64,000 nucleotides of DNA. Origin: Sphingopyxis sp. MSC1_008 (lineage in GTDB: Bacteria > Pseudomonadota > Alphaproteobacteria > Sphingomonadales > Sphingomonadaceae). Each line of letters opens with the position of its first letter. The first letter of the stretch is position 1. Location of the stretch: assembly GCF_023197165.1 (NCBI RefSeq), contig NZ_JALPRD010000003.1, positions 310,001-374,000 on the forward strand. The letters are read 5' to 3'. Positions 20,198 through 28,743 of this stretch are shown piece by piece. The translations under genes and the position numbers were made by a program. Below the pieces are notes generated by a model. That model was not told the origin of the DNA, ran no database searches, and saw nothing but the letters and a program-made list of their open reading frames with translations.

Positions 20198-20962
20198 ATG
20201 GTCCGCGCTCTCCACCTGTTCGCCCTGCTCGTCGCGCTGCTCTTTGCGCCCACTGCGTTCGCGCAAGAGCGCGGTCCGGTGGTGCTCGCGGCCGCCAGCC
20301 TCCAGGAATCGCTGACCGAGGCGGCGGATGTCTGGGCGGCGAAGGGACACGCCAAACCCGTCATCTCCTTTGCCGCCTCGTCGGCGCTCGCGCGGCAGGT
20401 CATGGCGGGCGCTCCCGCCGACCTCTTCCTCTCGGCCGACGAGGAGTGGATGGACGCGGTGGCGAAGGCCGGCCTGCTGCGCGCGGGCACACGCACGACG
20501 CTGCTCGGCAACCGGCTCGTGCTGATCGCCCCCGCATCGAGCAAGGTCCGGCTGACCCCGGCGCGCGGCTTCGCGCTCGCCAGGGCGCTCGGCAGCGGCC
20601 GTCTTGCGCTCGCCGATCCCGATGCCGTGCCCGCGGGCAAATATGCCAAGGCGGCGCTCACGCATCTCGGCGTCTGGGCGAGCGTCGCGGCCAAGGTCGC
20701 CCCCGCAGAGAATGTCCGCGCCGCGATGGCGCTCGTCGAACGCGGCGCCGCGCCGCTCGGCATCGTCTACGCAACCGACGCGCGCGCATCGAAAGCGGTG
20801 CGCGTCGTCGGCACCTTCCCTGCATCGAGCCATCCGCCAATCCGCTATCCCGTCGCGCTGCTCAAGGCGTCGCGAAGCAGGGATGCCGCGGGTTTCCGCG
20901 CCTTCCTGCTGTCGAAACGGGGCCGCGCGATCTTCGCCCGCCACGGTTTTTCGGCGCCCTGA
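20198..20962 (+). CDS. modA: Molybdate ABC transporter substrate-binding protein ModA
   Basis: A 254-aa periplasmic protein that captures molybdate or tungstate for ModBC. It has a signal peptide ending FAQERG and the family signature VVLAAASLQESLTEAADVW, then SFAASSALARQVMAGAPADLFLSAD, GNRLVLIAP, LALADPDAVPAGKYAKAAL and GAAPLGIVYATDA. The anion-binding Ser residues lie in AASL and AASSALARQ. ATG 20198 is favoured over an in-frame TTG at 20192. It starts 7 nt after the PepSY gene and ends in a TGATG overlap with modB. Confidence 0.95.
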   Translation: MVRALHLFALLVALLFAPTAFAQERGPVVLAAASLQESLTEAADVWAAKGHAKPVISFAASSALARQVMAGAPADLFLSADEEWMDAVAKAGLLRAGTRTTLLGNRLVLIAPASSKVRLTPARGFALARALGSGRLALADPDAVPAGKYAKAALTHLGVWASVAAKVAPAENVRAAMALVERGAAPLGIVYATDARASKAVRVVGTFPASSHPPIRYPVALLKASRSRDAAGFRAFLLSKRGRAIFARHGFSAP

Positions 20963-21657
20963 TGCTTTCACCCGAAGAGTGGGGCATTGTCGCGCTGTCG
21001 CTGAAGGTCGGCGGCGTCGCGGTGCTCGCCACGCTTCCGATCGCCTTCGCGCTCGCGTGGCTGCTCGCGCGCCACCGCTTCCCCGGCCGCGTTGTCCTTG
21101 ATGCGCTCGTCCATCTGCCGCTCGTCCTGCCGCCCGTCGTCACCGGCTGGCTGCTGCTCATCGCCTTCGGTCCGTTCGGCCCCGTCGGGCGCTGGCTCGA
21201 AAGCTGGTTCGGCGTCAGCTTGATGTTCCGCTGGACCGGCGCCGCGCTCGCCGCCGCGATCATGGCGCTGCCGCTGATGGTCCGCGCGATGCGGCTGTCG
21301 ATCGAGGGGATCGACCGGCGGCTGGAGGGCGCGGCGCGTACGCTCGGTGCCAGCCCCTGGCACAGCTTCTGGACGATCAGCCTGCCGCTCGCGCTCCCCG
21401 GCGTGCTTGCCGCGCTCGTCCTCGGTTTCGCGCGCTCGATCGGTGAGTTCGGTGCGACGATCACCTTCGTCTCGAACATCCCGGGCGAAACGCGCACGCT
21501 GCCGCTCGCCATCTATTCGGCGCTGCAGGTGCCGGGCGGCGAGGCGATGGTGACGCGCCTCGCGCTGCTCTCGGTCGCGTTGTCGCTCGGCGCGCTGGTA
21601 CTTTCCGAATGGCTTGTCCGCCGCACCCATGGCGAAAGGCAGCGCCATGGCGATTGA
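20962..21657 (+). CDS. modB: Molybdate ABC transporter permease ModB
   Basis: A 231-aa inner membrane permease. It has five or six membrane helices and the coupling motif EGAARTLGASPWHSFWTISLPLALPGVLAALVLGFARSIGEFGAT (about 130-175), which contains the EAA-G loop that docks with ModC. ATG 20962 overlaps the modA stop by one base. It overlaps modC by 11 nt. Confidence 0.95.
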   Translation: MLSPEEWGIVALSLKVGGVAVLATLPIAFALAWLLARHRFPGRVVLDALVHLPLVLPPVVTGWLLLIAFGPFGPVGRWLESWFGVSLMFRWTGAALAAAIMALPLMVRAMRLSIEGIDRRLEGAARTLGASPWHSFWTISLPLALPGVLAALVLGFARSIGEFGATITFVSNIPGETRTLPLAIYSALQVPGGEAMVTRLALLSVALSLGALVLSEWLVRRTHGERQRHGD

Positions 21658-22267
21658 TATCGACGTCGCCAGGCGCCTCGGCGACCGCAGCATCGCCGCG
21701 CGCTTCACCGCCGGCCCCGGCCTGACCGCCTTGTTCGGCCCGTCGGGCGCCGGCAAGACGAGCGTGCTCAATATGGTCGCGGGATTGCTGAAGCCCGACC
21801 GGGGGCATATCCGTATCGGCGACCGCACGCTGTTCGACGGCGCCACCGACCTGCCGCCCGAGGCGCGCCGCGTCGGCTACGTCTTTCAGGACGGGCGGCT
21901 CTTCCCGCATCGCCGCGTCCGCGCGAACCTGACCTATGGCCATGACATCGTGCCGCCGGCGCATCGCTGGATGACTTTCGACGAGGCGGTGCAATTCCTC
22001 GGCATCGCCCATCTGCTCGATCGCTGGCCGCACAGCCTGTCGGGGGGCGAGGCGCAGCGCGTCGCGATCGGCCGCGCCTTGCTCGCAGGGCCGGAGTTTC
22101 TCTTGATGGACGAACCTTTGTCGTCGCTCGACACCGCGCGGCGCGGCGATATCATGGCGGTGATCGAGCGGATTCGCGACGAGCTCAAACTGCCGATCCT
22201 CTACGTCAGCCACGATCGCACCGAGGTCGACCGGCTCGCGACCTCGGTGGTGGCGATTGGCGAATAA
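21647..22267 (+). CDS. modC: Molybdate ABC transporter ATP-binding protein ModC, short form
   Basis: An ATPase of about 206 aa with Walker A GPSGAGKT, Q-loop FQDGRLFPH, signature LSGGEAQRVAIGRALL, Walker B FLLMDEPLSSLD and the switch VSHDR. Typical ModC proteins have about 350 residues with a C-terminal MOP/TOBE regulatory domain; here the gene ends after the ATPase, so that domain is absent. ATG 21647 is chosen because it gives the usual start of the ATPase; in-frame starts at 21614 and 21629 are possible. Confidence 0.9.
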   Translation: MAIDIDVARRLGDRSIAARFTAGPGLTALFGPSGAGKTSVLNMVAGLLKPDRGHIRIGDRTLFDGATDLPPEARRVGYVFQDGRLFPHRRVRANLTYGHDIVPPAHRWMTFDEAVQFLGIAHLLDRWPHSLSGGEAQRVAIGRALLAGPEFLLMDEPLSSLDTARRGDIMAVIERIRDELKLPILYVSHDRTEVDRLATSVVAIGE

Positions 22268-22268
22268 A

Positions 22269-22282
22269 GTTTCACATGAAAC
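22269..22282. promoter_or_regulatory. Inverted repeat upstream of phhA
   Basis: GTTTCA and TGAAAC, a perfect 6-bp inverted repeat around CA, 25 nt before the phhA start and directly after the modC stop. This is the size and symmetry of a small dimeric repressor site. No regulator gene is adjacent and the binding protein is unknown. Confidence 0.5.
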
Positions 22283-22306
22283 CATTTTGATGATAGAAGC
22301 CTGTCC

Positions 22307-23179
22307 ATGGAAAGCCAGTTTACCCATGTCCATGACACGCCGCCGCCGAGTGCCGCGGCCGACTGGACGATTTCGCAAAATTGGGATGCCTTCACTGCCG
22401 ACGAGCATGCGATGTGGGATCGCCTCTTCGCGCGCCAGTCGGACATGCTCCCCGGCCGCGCCGCCGACGCCTTCCTCCGCGGGATCGACGTGCTGCGCCT
22501 CGAAAAGCCCGGCATTCCCGATTATCGTGAGCTCAACGCGCGGCTGATGGCCGCGACGGGGTGGCAGGTGATCGCCGTGCCGGGGCTCGTCCCCGACGAG
22601 GTGTTTTTCGACCATCTCGCGAATCGCCGCTTTCCCGCGGGCAATTTCATCCGCACCCCCGAACAGCTCGATTATCTGCAGGAACCCGACGTCTTCCACG
22701 ACGTCTTCGGCCATGTCCCGATGCTCGCCGACCCCGTGTTCGCGGATTATATGGTCGCGTACGGCGAAGGCGGCTTGCGCAGCCTGAAGTTCGACGCGCT
22801 GAAACAGCTCGCGCGGCTTTACTGGTATACCGTCGAATTCGGCCTGATTCGCGAAGCCGGAGGCCTGCGCATCTATGGCGCGGGCATCGTTTCGTCCTTT
22901 GCCGAAAGCGTTTTTGCGCTCGATTCGGACAGCCCGAACCGCATCGGCTTCGATCTCGCGCGCGTGATGCGCACCGATTACCGGATCGACGATTTTCAGC
23001 AGAATTATTTCGTCATCGACAGCCTCGACCAGCTGCTCGACACGACGGTGAACACCGATTTCGCGCCGCTCTATGCCAAAAATGCCGCGCTGCCGCCGAT
23101 TCCGATCGCCGACTTTCTCCCGGAAGATGAGGTGATCACGCGCGGTACACAGGACTATGTGCTCGCCAAAAGCGGCTGA
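22307..23179 (+). CDS. phhA: Phenylalanine 4-monooxygenase
   Basis: A pterin-dependent non-haem iron enzyme that converts phenylalanine to tyrosine. The 290-aa product has iron ligands His131 and His136 in PDVFHDVFGHVP and Glu177 in YWYTVEFGL. These are equivalent in spacing to H138/H143/E184 of the Chromobacterium enzyme. Length is normal for the bacterial single-domain form. No 4a-carbinolamine dehydratase gene is adjacent. ATG 22307 is the first in-frame start after the upstream palindrome. Confidence 0.95.
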   Translation: MESQFTHVHDTPPPSAAADWTISQNWDAFTADEHAMWDRLFARQSDMLPGRAADAFLRGIDVLRLEKPGIPDYRELNARLMAATGWQVIAVPGLVPDEVFFDHLANRRFPAGNFIRTPEQLDYLQEPDVFHDVFGHVPMLADPVFADYMVAYGEGGLRSLKFDALKQLARLYWYTVEFGLIREAGGLRIYGAGIVSSFAESVFALDSDSPNRIGFDLARVMRTDYRIDDFQQNYFVIDSLDQLLDTTVNTDFAPLYAKNAALPPIPIADFLPEDEVITRGTQDYVLAKSG

Positions 23180-23182
23180 CCT

Positions 23183-23995
23183 TCACTCGCCGCTTTGACG
23201 CACCGTCGTCACCAGCTGGCGCCGCTGCTGATAGGCTTCGCGGTCAGGCGGCACGGTATAGATTCCGCGCAGCAGCGCCGCATCGTTGCTCGACAGCTCG
23301 CGGCGCTCCATCTCGCCGTCGAACAGCGCGAGGATCGATTCCTTCGGCGGCGGCGGATTGCTCCGGAACTCCGCCAGCGCGACCATCGCGGCATAGGAGG
23401 CAACGGCATCGAGCGGCGTGCCCTCGGCCTGCTCGACATCGATCACGACGGTTGCCGACTGCAGCGCACGCACGACCTGCGTGCTGACGATACTGCTGTT
23501 ATAGAGCTTCACGTAAAAGTCGCTGATCGGCATCCCGTCGCGGCTTTCGTCGCGCGTCGTGTACCACCAGCGGATCGCGCCTTTTCCGTCGAGAACGCGA
23601 TCGCGCGCCACGGGCGCCAGCTCGGCGAACTGGTCGGGCGCCTTGCGGCGTACGGCACGCGCAAGGCTCCGGCCATCCGAGCTGAAAGCGACGACGATAT
23701 TGGCCTGACAATCGGCAGGGGCAATGAGGGCGCCCGCCGCCGCGGCGACCGCTCGGACGCGTGCGTTGACGATGGCGGCGACCGTTTCGTCGACCCCGAC
23801 CGTGCGCGGGCATATGGGATCGACCCACCGCGCGAGGGGCTTGAGCTGCGCGATCCCGGCGCGCCGCACATATTCGGCCGCGCGTTTCTTCGCTTCTTCG
23901 CGGGTAACGGGGGTTCCGGTGACGATAATCGCATCGGGATCGTCACCGGCAACGGGCGCGGCGGCGAGCAGGGCGATGGCGGCGAACAGGCTCAT
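23183..23995 (-). CDS. Secreted protein of unknown family, tandem paralogue 2
   Basis: A 270-aa product with a signal peptide MSLFAAIALLAAAPVAGDDP, then the motif DAIIVTGTPVTREEAKKRA and a domain containing PICPRTVGVDETVAAIV, IRWWYTTRDESRDG and SSIVSTQVVRALQSATVVIDVEQAEGTPLDAVASYAAMVALAEF. It is clearly homologous along its whole length to the protein encoded just upstream (24003-24884). Two cysteines (PIC and APADC) are conserved between them. It is convergent with phhA, 3 nt from its stop. No function can be assigned. Confidence 0.82.
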   Translation of the reverse strand: MSLFAAIALLAAAPVAGDDPDAIIVTGTPVTREEAKKRAAEYVRRAGIAQLKPLARWVDPICPRTVGVDETVAAIVNARVRAVAAAAGALIAPADCQANIVVAFSSDGRSLARAVRRKAPDQFAELAPVARDRVLDGKGAIRWWYTTRDESRDGMPISDFYVKLYNSSIVSTQVVRALQSATVVIDVEQAEGTPLDAVASYAAMVALAEFRSNPPPPKESILALFDGEMERRELSSNDAALLRGIYTVPPDREAYQQRRQLVTTVRQSGE

Positions 23996-24002
23996 GGCCG
24001 GG

Positions 24003-24884
24003 TCAATCGCCGCTCTTGGGTTTTGCGATCGCGGTGACCAGTTGGCGGCGGTGCTGATGCGCTTCGCGGTCGGGCGGCAGGCTATAGATGGCGCGCAGCA
24101 GCGCCTGATCCTCGCTCGACAGCACGCGCCGATCGTCCTCGCCGTCGAACAGCGCGAGGATCGAGTTTCCGGGTGGCGGCGGATCGCTGTCCATTTCGGC
24201 CATCGCCACCATCGCGGCGAAGGAGGCCACGGCATCGAGCGGGGTACCGTCGGCCTTTTCGACATCGATCACAACCGTCGCGGCGGTCAGCGCGCGCACC
24301 GCCTGTGTGCTGACGAGGCTCGATCCATAGTGCGACAAGGTCGGACCTGCGCCGTTGATGACCGGCCCGCCGCCTTCGCTATGTCCGACCGCCCAGGGCA
24401 GCGGCGCGGTCGAAGCCGACGCGCCATCGCGGCTTTGCACGCGCGTGCTGTACCACCAGCGGATCGCATCGTCGCCGTGCGCTGTCCGCTCGCGCGCCGA
24501 CGGCGACAATTCGCCGAGTTGCATCGGCGATTTGTGCAGCATCGCGCGCGTCAATGCGCCGCCATTCGATGTGAAGACGATGGCGATGTTCGCGTCGCAT
24601 CCCGCCGGCGCGACCCGCGCGCCGGCCCCGACCGCAACCTCGCCGACGCGCTTTTCGACTATCGCCGCTACCGTCTCGTCGACCCCGATGACACGCGGGC
24701 AGATCGGCGCGATCCAGCGTGCGACCGGGCGCAATTCGGCGACACCCGTCCGGCGGACGAATTCGAGTGCGCGCTTGCGGGCTTCGTCGTCGGTGACGGG
24801 CGTGCCGGTCACGACGATAGGGTCGGGGGTTTCGCTGGCGACGGGCGCGGCAACAAGCAAAGCGACGGCGGCAAAAAGGCTCAT
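24003..24884 (-). CDS. Secreted protein of unknown family, tandem paralogue 1
   Basis: A 293-aa product with signal peptide MSLFAAVALLVAAPVASETPD, then PIVVTGTPVTDDEARKRA. It shares IGVDETVAAIV, IRWWYSTR, SLVSTQAVRAL, VIDVEKADGTPLDAVASFAAMVAMAE, LALFDGE and LPPDREA with paralogue 2. It has an extra Gly/Ser-rich segment of about 25 residues (around 155-185) that paralogue 2 lacks. Only 7 nt separate the two genes, so they are probably co-transcribed. Function unknown; a periplasmic role is inferred from the leader. Confidence 0.82.
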   Translation of the reverse strand: MSLFAAVALLVAAPVASETPDPIVVTGTPVTDDEARKRALEFVRRTGVAELRPVARWIAPICPRVIGVDETVAAIVEKRVGEVAVGAGARVAPAGCDANIAIVFTSNGGALTRAMLHKSPMQLGELSPSARERTAHGDDAIRWWYSTRVQSRDGASASTAPLPWAVGHSEGGGPVINGAGPTLSHYGSSLVSTQAVRALTAATVVIDVEKADGTPLDAVASFAAMVAMAEMDSDPPPPGNSILALFDGEDDRRVLSSEDQALLRAIYSLPPDREAHQHRRQLVTAIAKPKSGD

Positions 24885-24948
24885 GGCCGATTTCTCCCGG
24901 TGACTCGCTTCAGAGTATCAAATCGCCGCGATATTTCCAGCGTTTAGC

Positions 24949-25920
24949 TTACCAGCTGCCGAAGCTCGCATCCGACGGGCTGGCGCGGTGGAACGCGCGT
25001 TCCTTGCGGCGCCAGCCATAGCGGCGGCGTTTGACCAGCAACAGGCATGGCCATTCGGCGCTGCCGCCGCGCGCGGCGAGGCGAAAGCCCTGCGCGCGGT
25101 ACGCGGCGAGCACCGGTTCCATCTGCCGCGCGATGAGGCCCGCGAGGATCGCATGACCGCCCGGCGCGGTCGCCGCGGCGATATCGGGCGCTAGCGTGAT
25201 CAGCGGCCCAGCGAGGATGTTCGCGATGACCAGATCATAGGGCGCGCGGTGTTTGATCGACGGGTGGTTGGTCCCCGGCGCCACGGCAAGCGCCAGCCGC
25301 CCGCCGCCGCGACCGAGCGGCACATTGTTGATGCCCGCATTGTCGCGCGTCACGAAAATGCTCGCGGGGTCGATGTCCGACGCGATCGTCTTCGCGCGCG
25401 GCCACAGCGCCATCGCGGCGAACGCGAGCAGGCCCGTGCCGGTGCCGATGTCGGCGATATTGCGCGGGCTCGCGCCTTGCCGCGCGAGCCGGTCGAGCAT
25501 CGACAGGCAGCCCGCGGTGGTGTCGTGCCCGCCGGTGCCGAACGCCTGGCTCGCGTCGATCAGGAAGGGGGTACTGCCCGCGGGCACGCGGTCGGCATAG
25601 CTGCTCGTGTGGACGAAAAAGCGCCCCGCCTGCACGGGCTCGAGCCCCTGCTGGCTCAGCGTCACCCAATCCTCTTCGGGCAATTCCGCGACGACGGGTT
25701 TCGATCCCTTCGCGCTGGGCACGAACGACTGAAGCAACCTGAGAAGCGCTGCTCCGGGCTTGTTGTCCATATAGGCGTCGAGCTGCCACAGCCCGGCATC
25801 CTCGTCGATCTCGCGCGTCACGACGACCGGCGCCTCGGGCGCGGCATCGAGTTCCGGAATCTCGCCCGACAGCGCTTCGGCCTCGGCGCGGGTGCAGGGG
25901 AGCGAGACGATCCAGCTCAT
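24949..25920 (-). CDS. prmA: Ribosomal protein L11 methyltransferase
   Basis: An S-adenosylmethionine-dependent enzyme that trimethylates ribosomal protein L11. The 323-aa product has the L11-recognising N-terminal domain, then the SAM-binding sequence IADIGTGTGLLAFAAMAL (about 148-165), the acidic loop ASDIDPASI and the substrate-binding motif VIANILAGPLITLAP that corresponds to the N-I-L-A-x-x-L motif. The C-terminal 30 residues are Arg-rich and longer than in E. coli PrmA. It lies 4 nt after an SDR gene on the same strand. Confidence 0.92.
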   Translation of the reverse strand: MSWIVSLPCTRAEAEALSGEIPELDAAPEAPVVVTREIDEDAGLWQLDAYMDNKPGAALLRLLQSFVPSAKGSKPVVAELPEEDWVTLSQQGLEPVQAGRFFVHTSSYADRVPAGSTPFLIDASQAFGTGGHDTTAGCLSMLDRLARQGASPRNIADIGTGTGLLAFAAMALWPRAKTIASDIDPASIFVTRDNAGINNVPLGRGGGRLALAVAPGTNHPSIKHRAPYDLVIANILAGPLITLAPDIAAATAPGGHAILAGLIARQMEPVLAAYRAQGFRLAARGGSAEWPCLLLVKRRRYGWRRKERAFHRASPSDASFGSW

Positions 25921-25924
25921 CGTC

Positions 25925-26617
25925 TTAGCGGACGTAGCTCGCGCCGTTGACGTCGAGCACCGCGCCGGTCATCGCGGCGGGCGCATCGAGCGCGCACCAG
26001 CGCGCCATTTCGCCGACCTCATCGGGCATCGCGACACGGCCCAACGGGATTTCGGCGAGCAATTTCTCGCCGCCGCGGCTCGACAGATATTCCTCGGCCA
26101 TGCCCGTCATCGTGAAGCCGGGGCAGATCGCAAAGGCGAGGATGCCGTCCTTGGCATAGGCGCGCGCGATCGTCTTGGTCATCGCGACCATGCCCGATTT
26201 CGACGCCGCATAATGCCAGTGCGCGGGGCTGTCGCCGCGATACGCGGCGCGGCTTGCGATATTGACGATGCGGCCGGGAACGCCGCGTTCGTGCCAGTGC
26301 AGCACCGCATGGCGGCACAATTGCGCGCTCGCGGTCAGGTTGACCTGCATCGTGCGGTTCCAGTTTGCGAGCCAGTCGGCGTTGGGGTCGCCCAGCGGGT
26401 TATCCTCGAACACGCCGGCATTGTTGACGAGCACGTCGATGCGGCCATCCAGCCGGTCGAGGCTCGCCTGCCACAGCCGGTCGGGCACCCTGGGATCGGA
26501 CAGGTCGCCGTCGGCGCTCGACAGCGCGACAACCTTGGTCGCATCGGTGGTGAGGGCCTCGGCGATCGCGGCGCCGATGCCGCGGCTCGCGCCGGTGATC
26601 AGGATATGCGTGCTCAT
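25925..26617 (-). CDS. Short-chain dehydrogenase/reductase
   Basis: A 230-aa classical SDR. It has the cofactor motif TGASRGIG at residues 8-15, NNAG near residue 67, and catalytic Ser/Tyr/Lys with Tyr and Lys in HYAASKSG. The C-terminal MTGAVLDVNGASYVR is typical of FabG-like oxidoreductases. Substrate unknown. The next gene, prmA, begins 4 nt downstream, so the two are probably co-transcribed. Confidence 0.9.
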   Translation of the reverse strand: MSTHILITGASRGIGAAIAEALTTDATKVVALSSADGDLSDPRVPDRLWQASLDRLDGRIDVLVNNAGVFEDNPLGDPNADWLANWNRTMQVNLTASAQLCRHAVLHWHERGVPGRIVNIASRAAYRGDSPAHWHYAASKSGMVAMTKTIARAYAKDGILAFAICPGFTMTGMAEEYLSSRGGEKLLAEIPLGRVAMPDEVGEMARWCALDAPAAMTGAVLDVNGASYVR

Positions 26618-26670
26618 CGTCCCGCCTTAGGCAGCGGGGCGGGGCTTGCCAAGCGGGGGAAGCGGCTGTG

Positions 26671-28023
26671 CTACGCCACCCGGCGGCTGAATTCGCTCGC
26701 GGCCTGTTCCAGTTGCTGCAACCGGCCGCCCATCTTGGCGAATTCCTCGCTCAGCACGCTGATCTCGCTCGCGACCATCCCCGAATCGTTGCGGATGCTC
26801 GCGATCGTCGACGACATGCTGTCGGCGGCGAGCGCGGTTTCGTCGACCGCCGCGGTGATCGAGGTCACCGTCTGCGCCTGCGCGTCCATCGCGTCGCGAA
26901 TGCGCTGCGCCGAGGTCTGCACCTCGACGATCGTCGCCTGGATCGACTGGTTGGCGCTCACCGACCCGCGCGTTGCCTGCTGGATCGCGGTGATCTTGCC
27001 CGCGATATCGTCGGTCGCGCGCGCGGTTTCGTTGGCGAGGCTCTTCACCTCCTGCGCGACGACGGCAAAGCCGCGCCCCGATTCGCCCGCGCGCGCCGCT
27101 TCGATCGTGGCGTTGAGTGCGAGGAGGTTGGTCTGCCCCGCGATTTCGCGGATCAGGCCTAAAATGGACTCGATCGATTCGGCGTGGTGCGACAGCGTCG
27201 CCGACATCGCGACCGCTTCGCCCGCCTGCTCGGACGCGCGCGTCGCGACGCTGGCCGAGGCTTCGACTTCGCTGCGTGCGTCCTCGATCGCGCGGATCAG
27301 GCCCGCGGCGGTCGAGGCGGCTTCGCGCATCGCCATTGCCGATTGCTCGGACGCGGCGGCGACTTCGCTCGTCTTCGCGATCATGCCCTTCGCCGCCTGG
27401 TCGGCCGAGGCCGCCTGCTTGGCGAGTTGCTCGCGCACTCCGTCGGTGTCCTGGACCAGCGACGCGATCGAGCGGTCGAAATCGCCCGCGAGGGCTTGCC
27501 GCTCACTCGAAAAGACCGCCCGGTCGAGTTTGTTCGCATAGCGTTGCATGATGTCGAATTCGAGCAGCGCGAGGCGGTTCACCGCGCTCATCAGCCGCAC
27601 GAGCCGTTCGGCGTCGCCGAAACAGGCTTCGACGACATATTCGATCGTCAGCCGCTGACTTTCGGCGATGCACGACATCACCGACGCGAGCGGAAGCTTC
27701 ACGCGCCGCGCCATATGGGCGTTCTGGCACGCGATCGTCGCGACCTCCTGGCCCGCGGCGTCGGCATATTTGGCCACGGTGTGGCGCGCGCTGCCGCGGA
27801 CATAGGATTCGAGCAGCTCGCCCTCGACCTTGCGATCGACCGAGGGCAGGGCATTGAACGCATGCCAATAGGCCGCGGCAATCGCTTCCTCGCGGCCGGC
27901 GATGATGCCGTGAATTTCGGTCGCATTGGCGGCAAGACGCCCGTCGAGATCGTAAAAGGGAAAGCGATCGGCCATCGGCACCGGATCGATCTGCTGCTTA
28001 TGAATCGGATTTTCCTTCACCAT
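26671..28023 (-). CDS. Soluble globin-coupled methyl-accepting chemotaxis protein
   Basis: A 450-aa receptor without membrane helices or HAMP domain. Residues about 20-170 resemble a protoglobin domain, with a candidate proximal haem ligand His in [18 protein letters not shown]. The C-terminal signalling domain has the conserved hairpin tip [40 protein letters not shown]. It probably senses oxygen or another gas and signals to a CheA-type kinase encoded elsewhere; no che genes are in the window. ATG 28023 is chosen because the longer frame adds 50 unrelated residues. Confidence 0.82.
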   Translation of the reverse strand: MVKENPIHKQQIDPVPMADRFPFYDLDGRLAANATEIHGIIAGREEAIAAAYWHAFNALPSVDRKVEGELLESYVRGSARHTVAKYADAAGQEVATIACQNAHMARRVKLPLASVMSCIAESQRLTIEYVVEACFGDAERLVRLMSAVNRLALLEFDIMQRYANKLDRAVFSSERQALAGDFDRSIASLVQDTDGVREQLAKQAASADQAAKGMIAKTSEVAAASEQSAMAMREAASTAAGLIRAIEDARSEVEASASVATRASEQAGEAVAMSATLSHHAESIESILGLIREIAGQTNLLALNATIEAARAGESGRGFAVVAQEVKSLANETARATDDIAGKITAIQQATRGSVSANQSIQATIVEVQTSAQRIRDAMDAQAQTVTSITAAVDETALAADSMSSTIASIRNDSGMVASEISVLSEEFAKMGGRLQQLEQAASEFSRRVA

Positions 28024-28117
28024 GATCTTGGCTTCCCTGATCGACGCAAAAGTGCCGCCCGCATGCGTCCCATGAAATTGGTGAACGGGATATGCGATGG
28101 AAATGGTAAAAGCGGTG

Positions 28118-28585
28118 TTAACCTGCGGAGGGGACCGGATAGCCGTCGAATGCTTTGATCGTGCGCAGGGCAAAGGCGCTGTGCATCGCCGCGACCCCGG
28201 GCAGGCGCGACAGGCAGTGGCGGTGCAGCCGGTCGAAATCGGCGACGTTGCGCGCCGCGACGCGCAGCCGGTAATCCGACGCCCCCGACAGCAATTGGCA
28301 TTCGAGGATCTCGTCGAAGCTCTTCACCGCACTCTCGAACGCGGTCAGCGCCTCCTCGCTCTGCGACGTCAGGCTGATGTCGACGAACACGTCGAGCCCC
28401 AGCCCGATGCTTTCGGGGTTCAGCCGTGCGGTGTAGCCCGTGATGATCCCCGCCGCTTCGAGCGCGCGGATCCGCCGGTGGCACGCCGACGCCGACAGGC
28501 CGACCACTTCGCCAAGTTCGGCCGCGGGTCGCGGGCCTTGCCGTTGCAGCAAGTCGAGCAGCTTGACGTCGATCCTGTCAATCAT
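28118..28585 (-). CDS. Lrp/AsnC-family transcriptional regulator
   Basis: A 155-aa feast/famine regulator. It has an N-terminal winged HTH ([46 protein letters not shown]) and a C-terminal RAM ligand-binding domain with [23 protein letters not shown]. It is divergent from ald with 158 nt between start codons, the usual arrangement for an amino-acid-responsive activator of alanine dehydrogenase. ATG 28585 is chosen because Lrp proteins begin a few residues before the DxxD motif; ATG 28603 is possible. Confidence 0.92.
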   Translation of the reverse strand: MIDRIDVKLLDLLQRQGPRPAAELGEVVGLSASACHRRIRALEAAGIITGYTARLNPESIGLGLDVFVDISLTSQSEEALTAFESAVKSFDEILECQLLSGASDYRLRVAARNVADFDRLHRHCLSRLPGVAAMHSAFALRTIKAFDGYPVPSAG

Positions 28586-28618
28586 TGTGCGCCATCGATC
28601 CATTTCACGCCAAAATCG

Positions 28619-28664
28619 TGCAAGTATGTCGCGAATCCGCAAAGGATATGCAAGCACCTCGCGA
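28619..28664. promoter_or_regulatory. Two direct repeats between the Lrp-type regulator and ald
   Basis: TGCAAG-N4-TCGCGA occurs at 28619-28634 and again at 28649-28664, exactly 30 bp apart (nearly three helical turns), which places both copies on one DNA face. They lie in the divergent promoter region. Binding by the adjacent Lrp-type protein is inferred from position and periodicity. Confidence 0.7.
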
Positions 28665-28743
28665 GCCATTTCTGCTAAAAGCGCCGACAAGTTTTCGGCG
28701 GCGATAGTCGATCGCCGACGACACCCATATTCGGAGAGCGATC

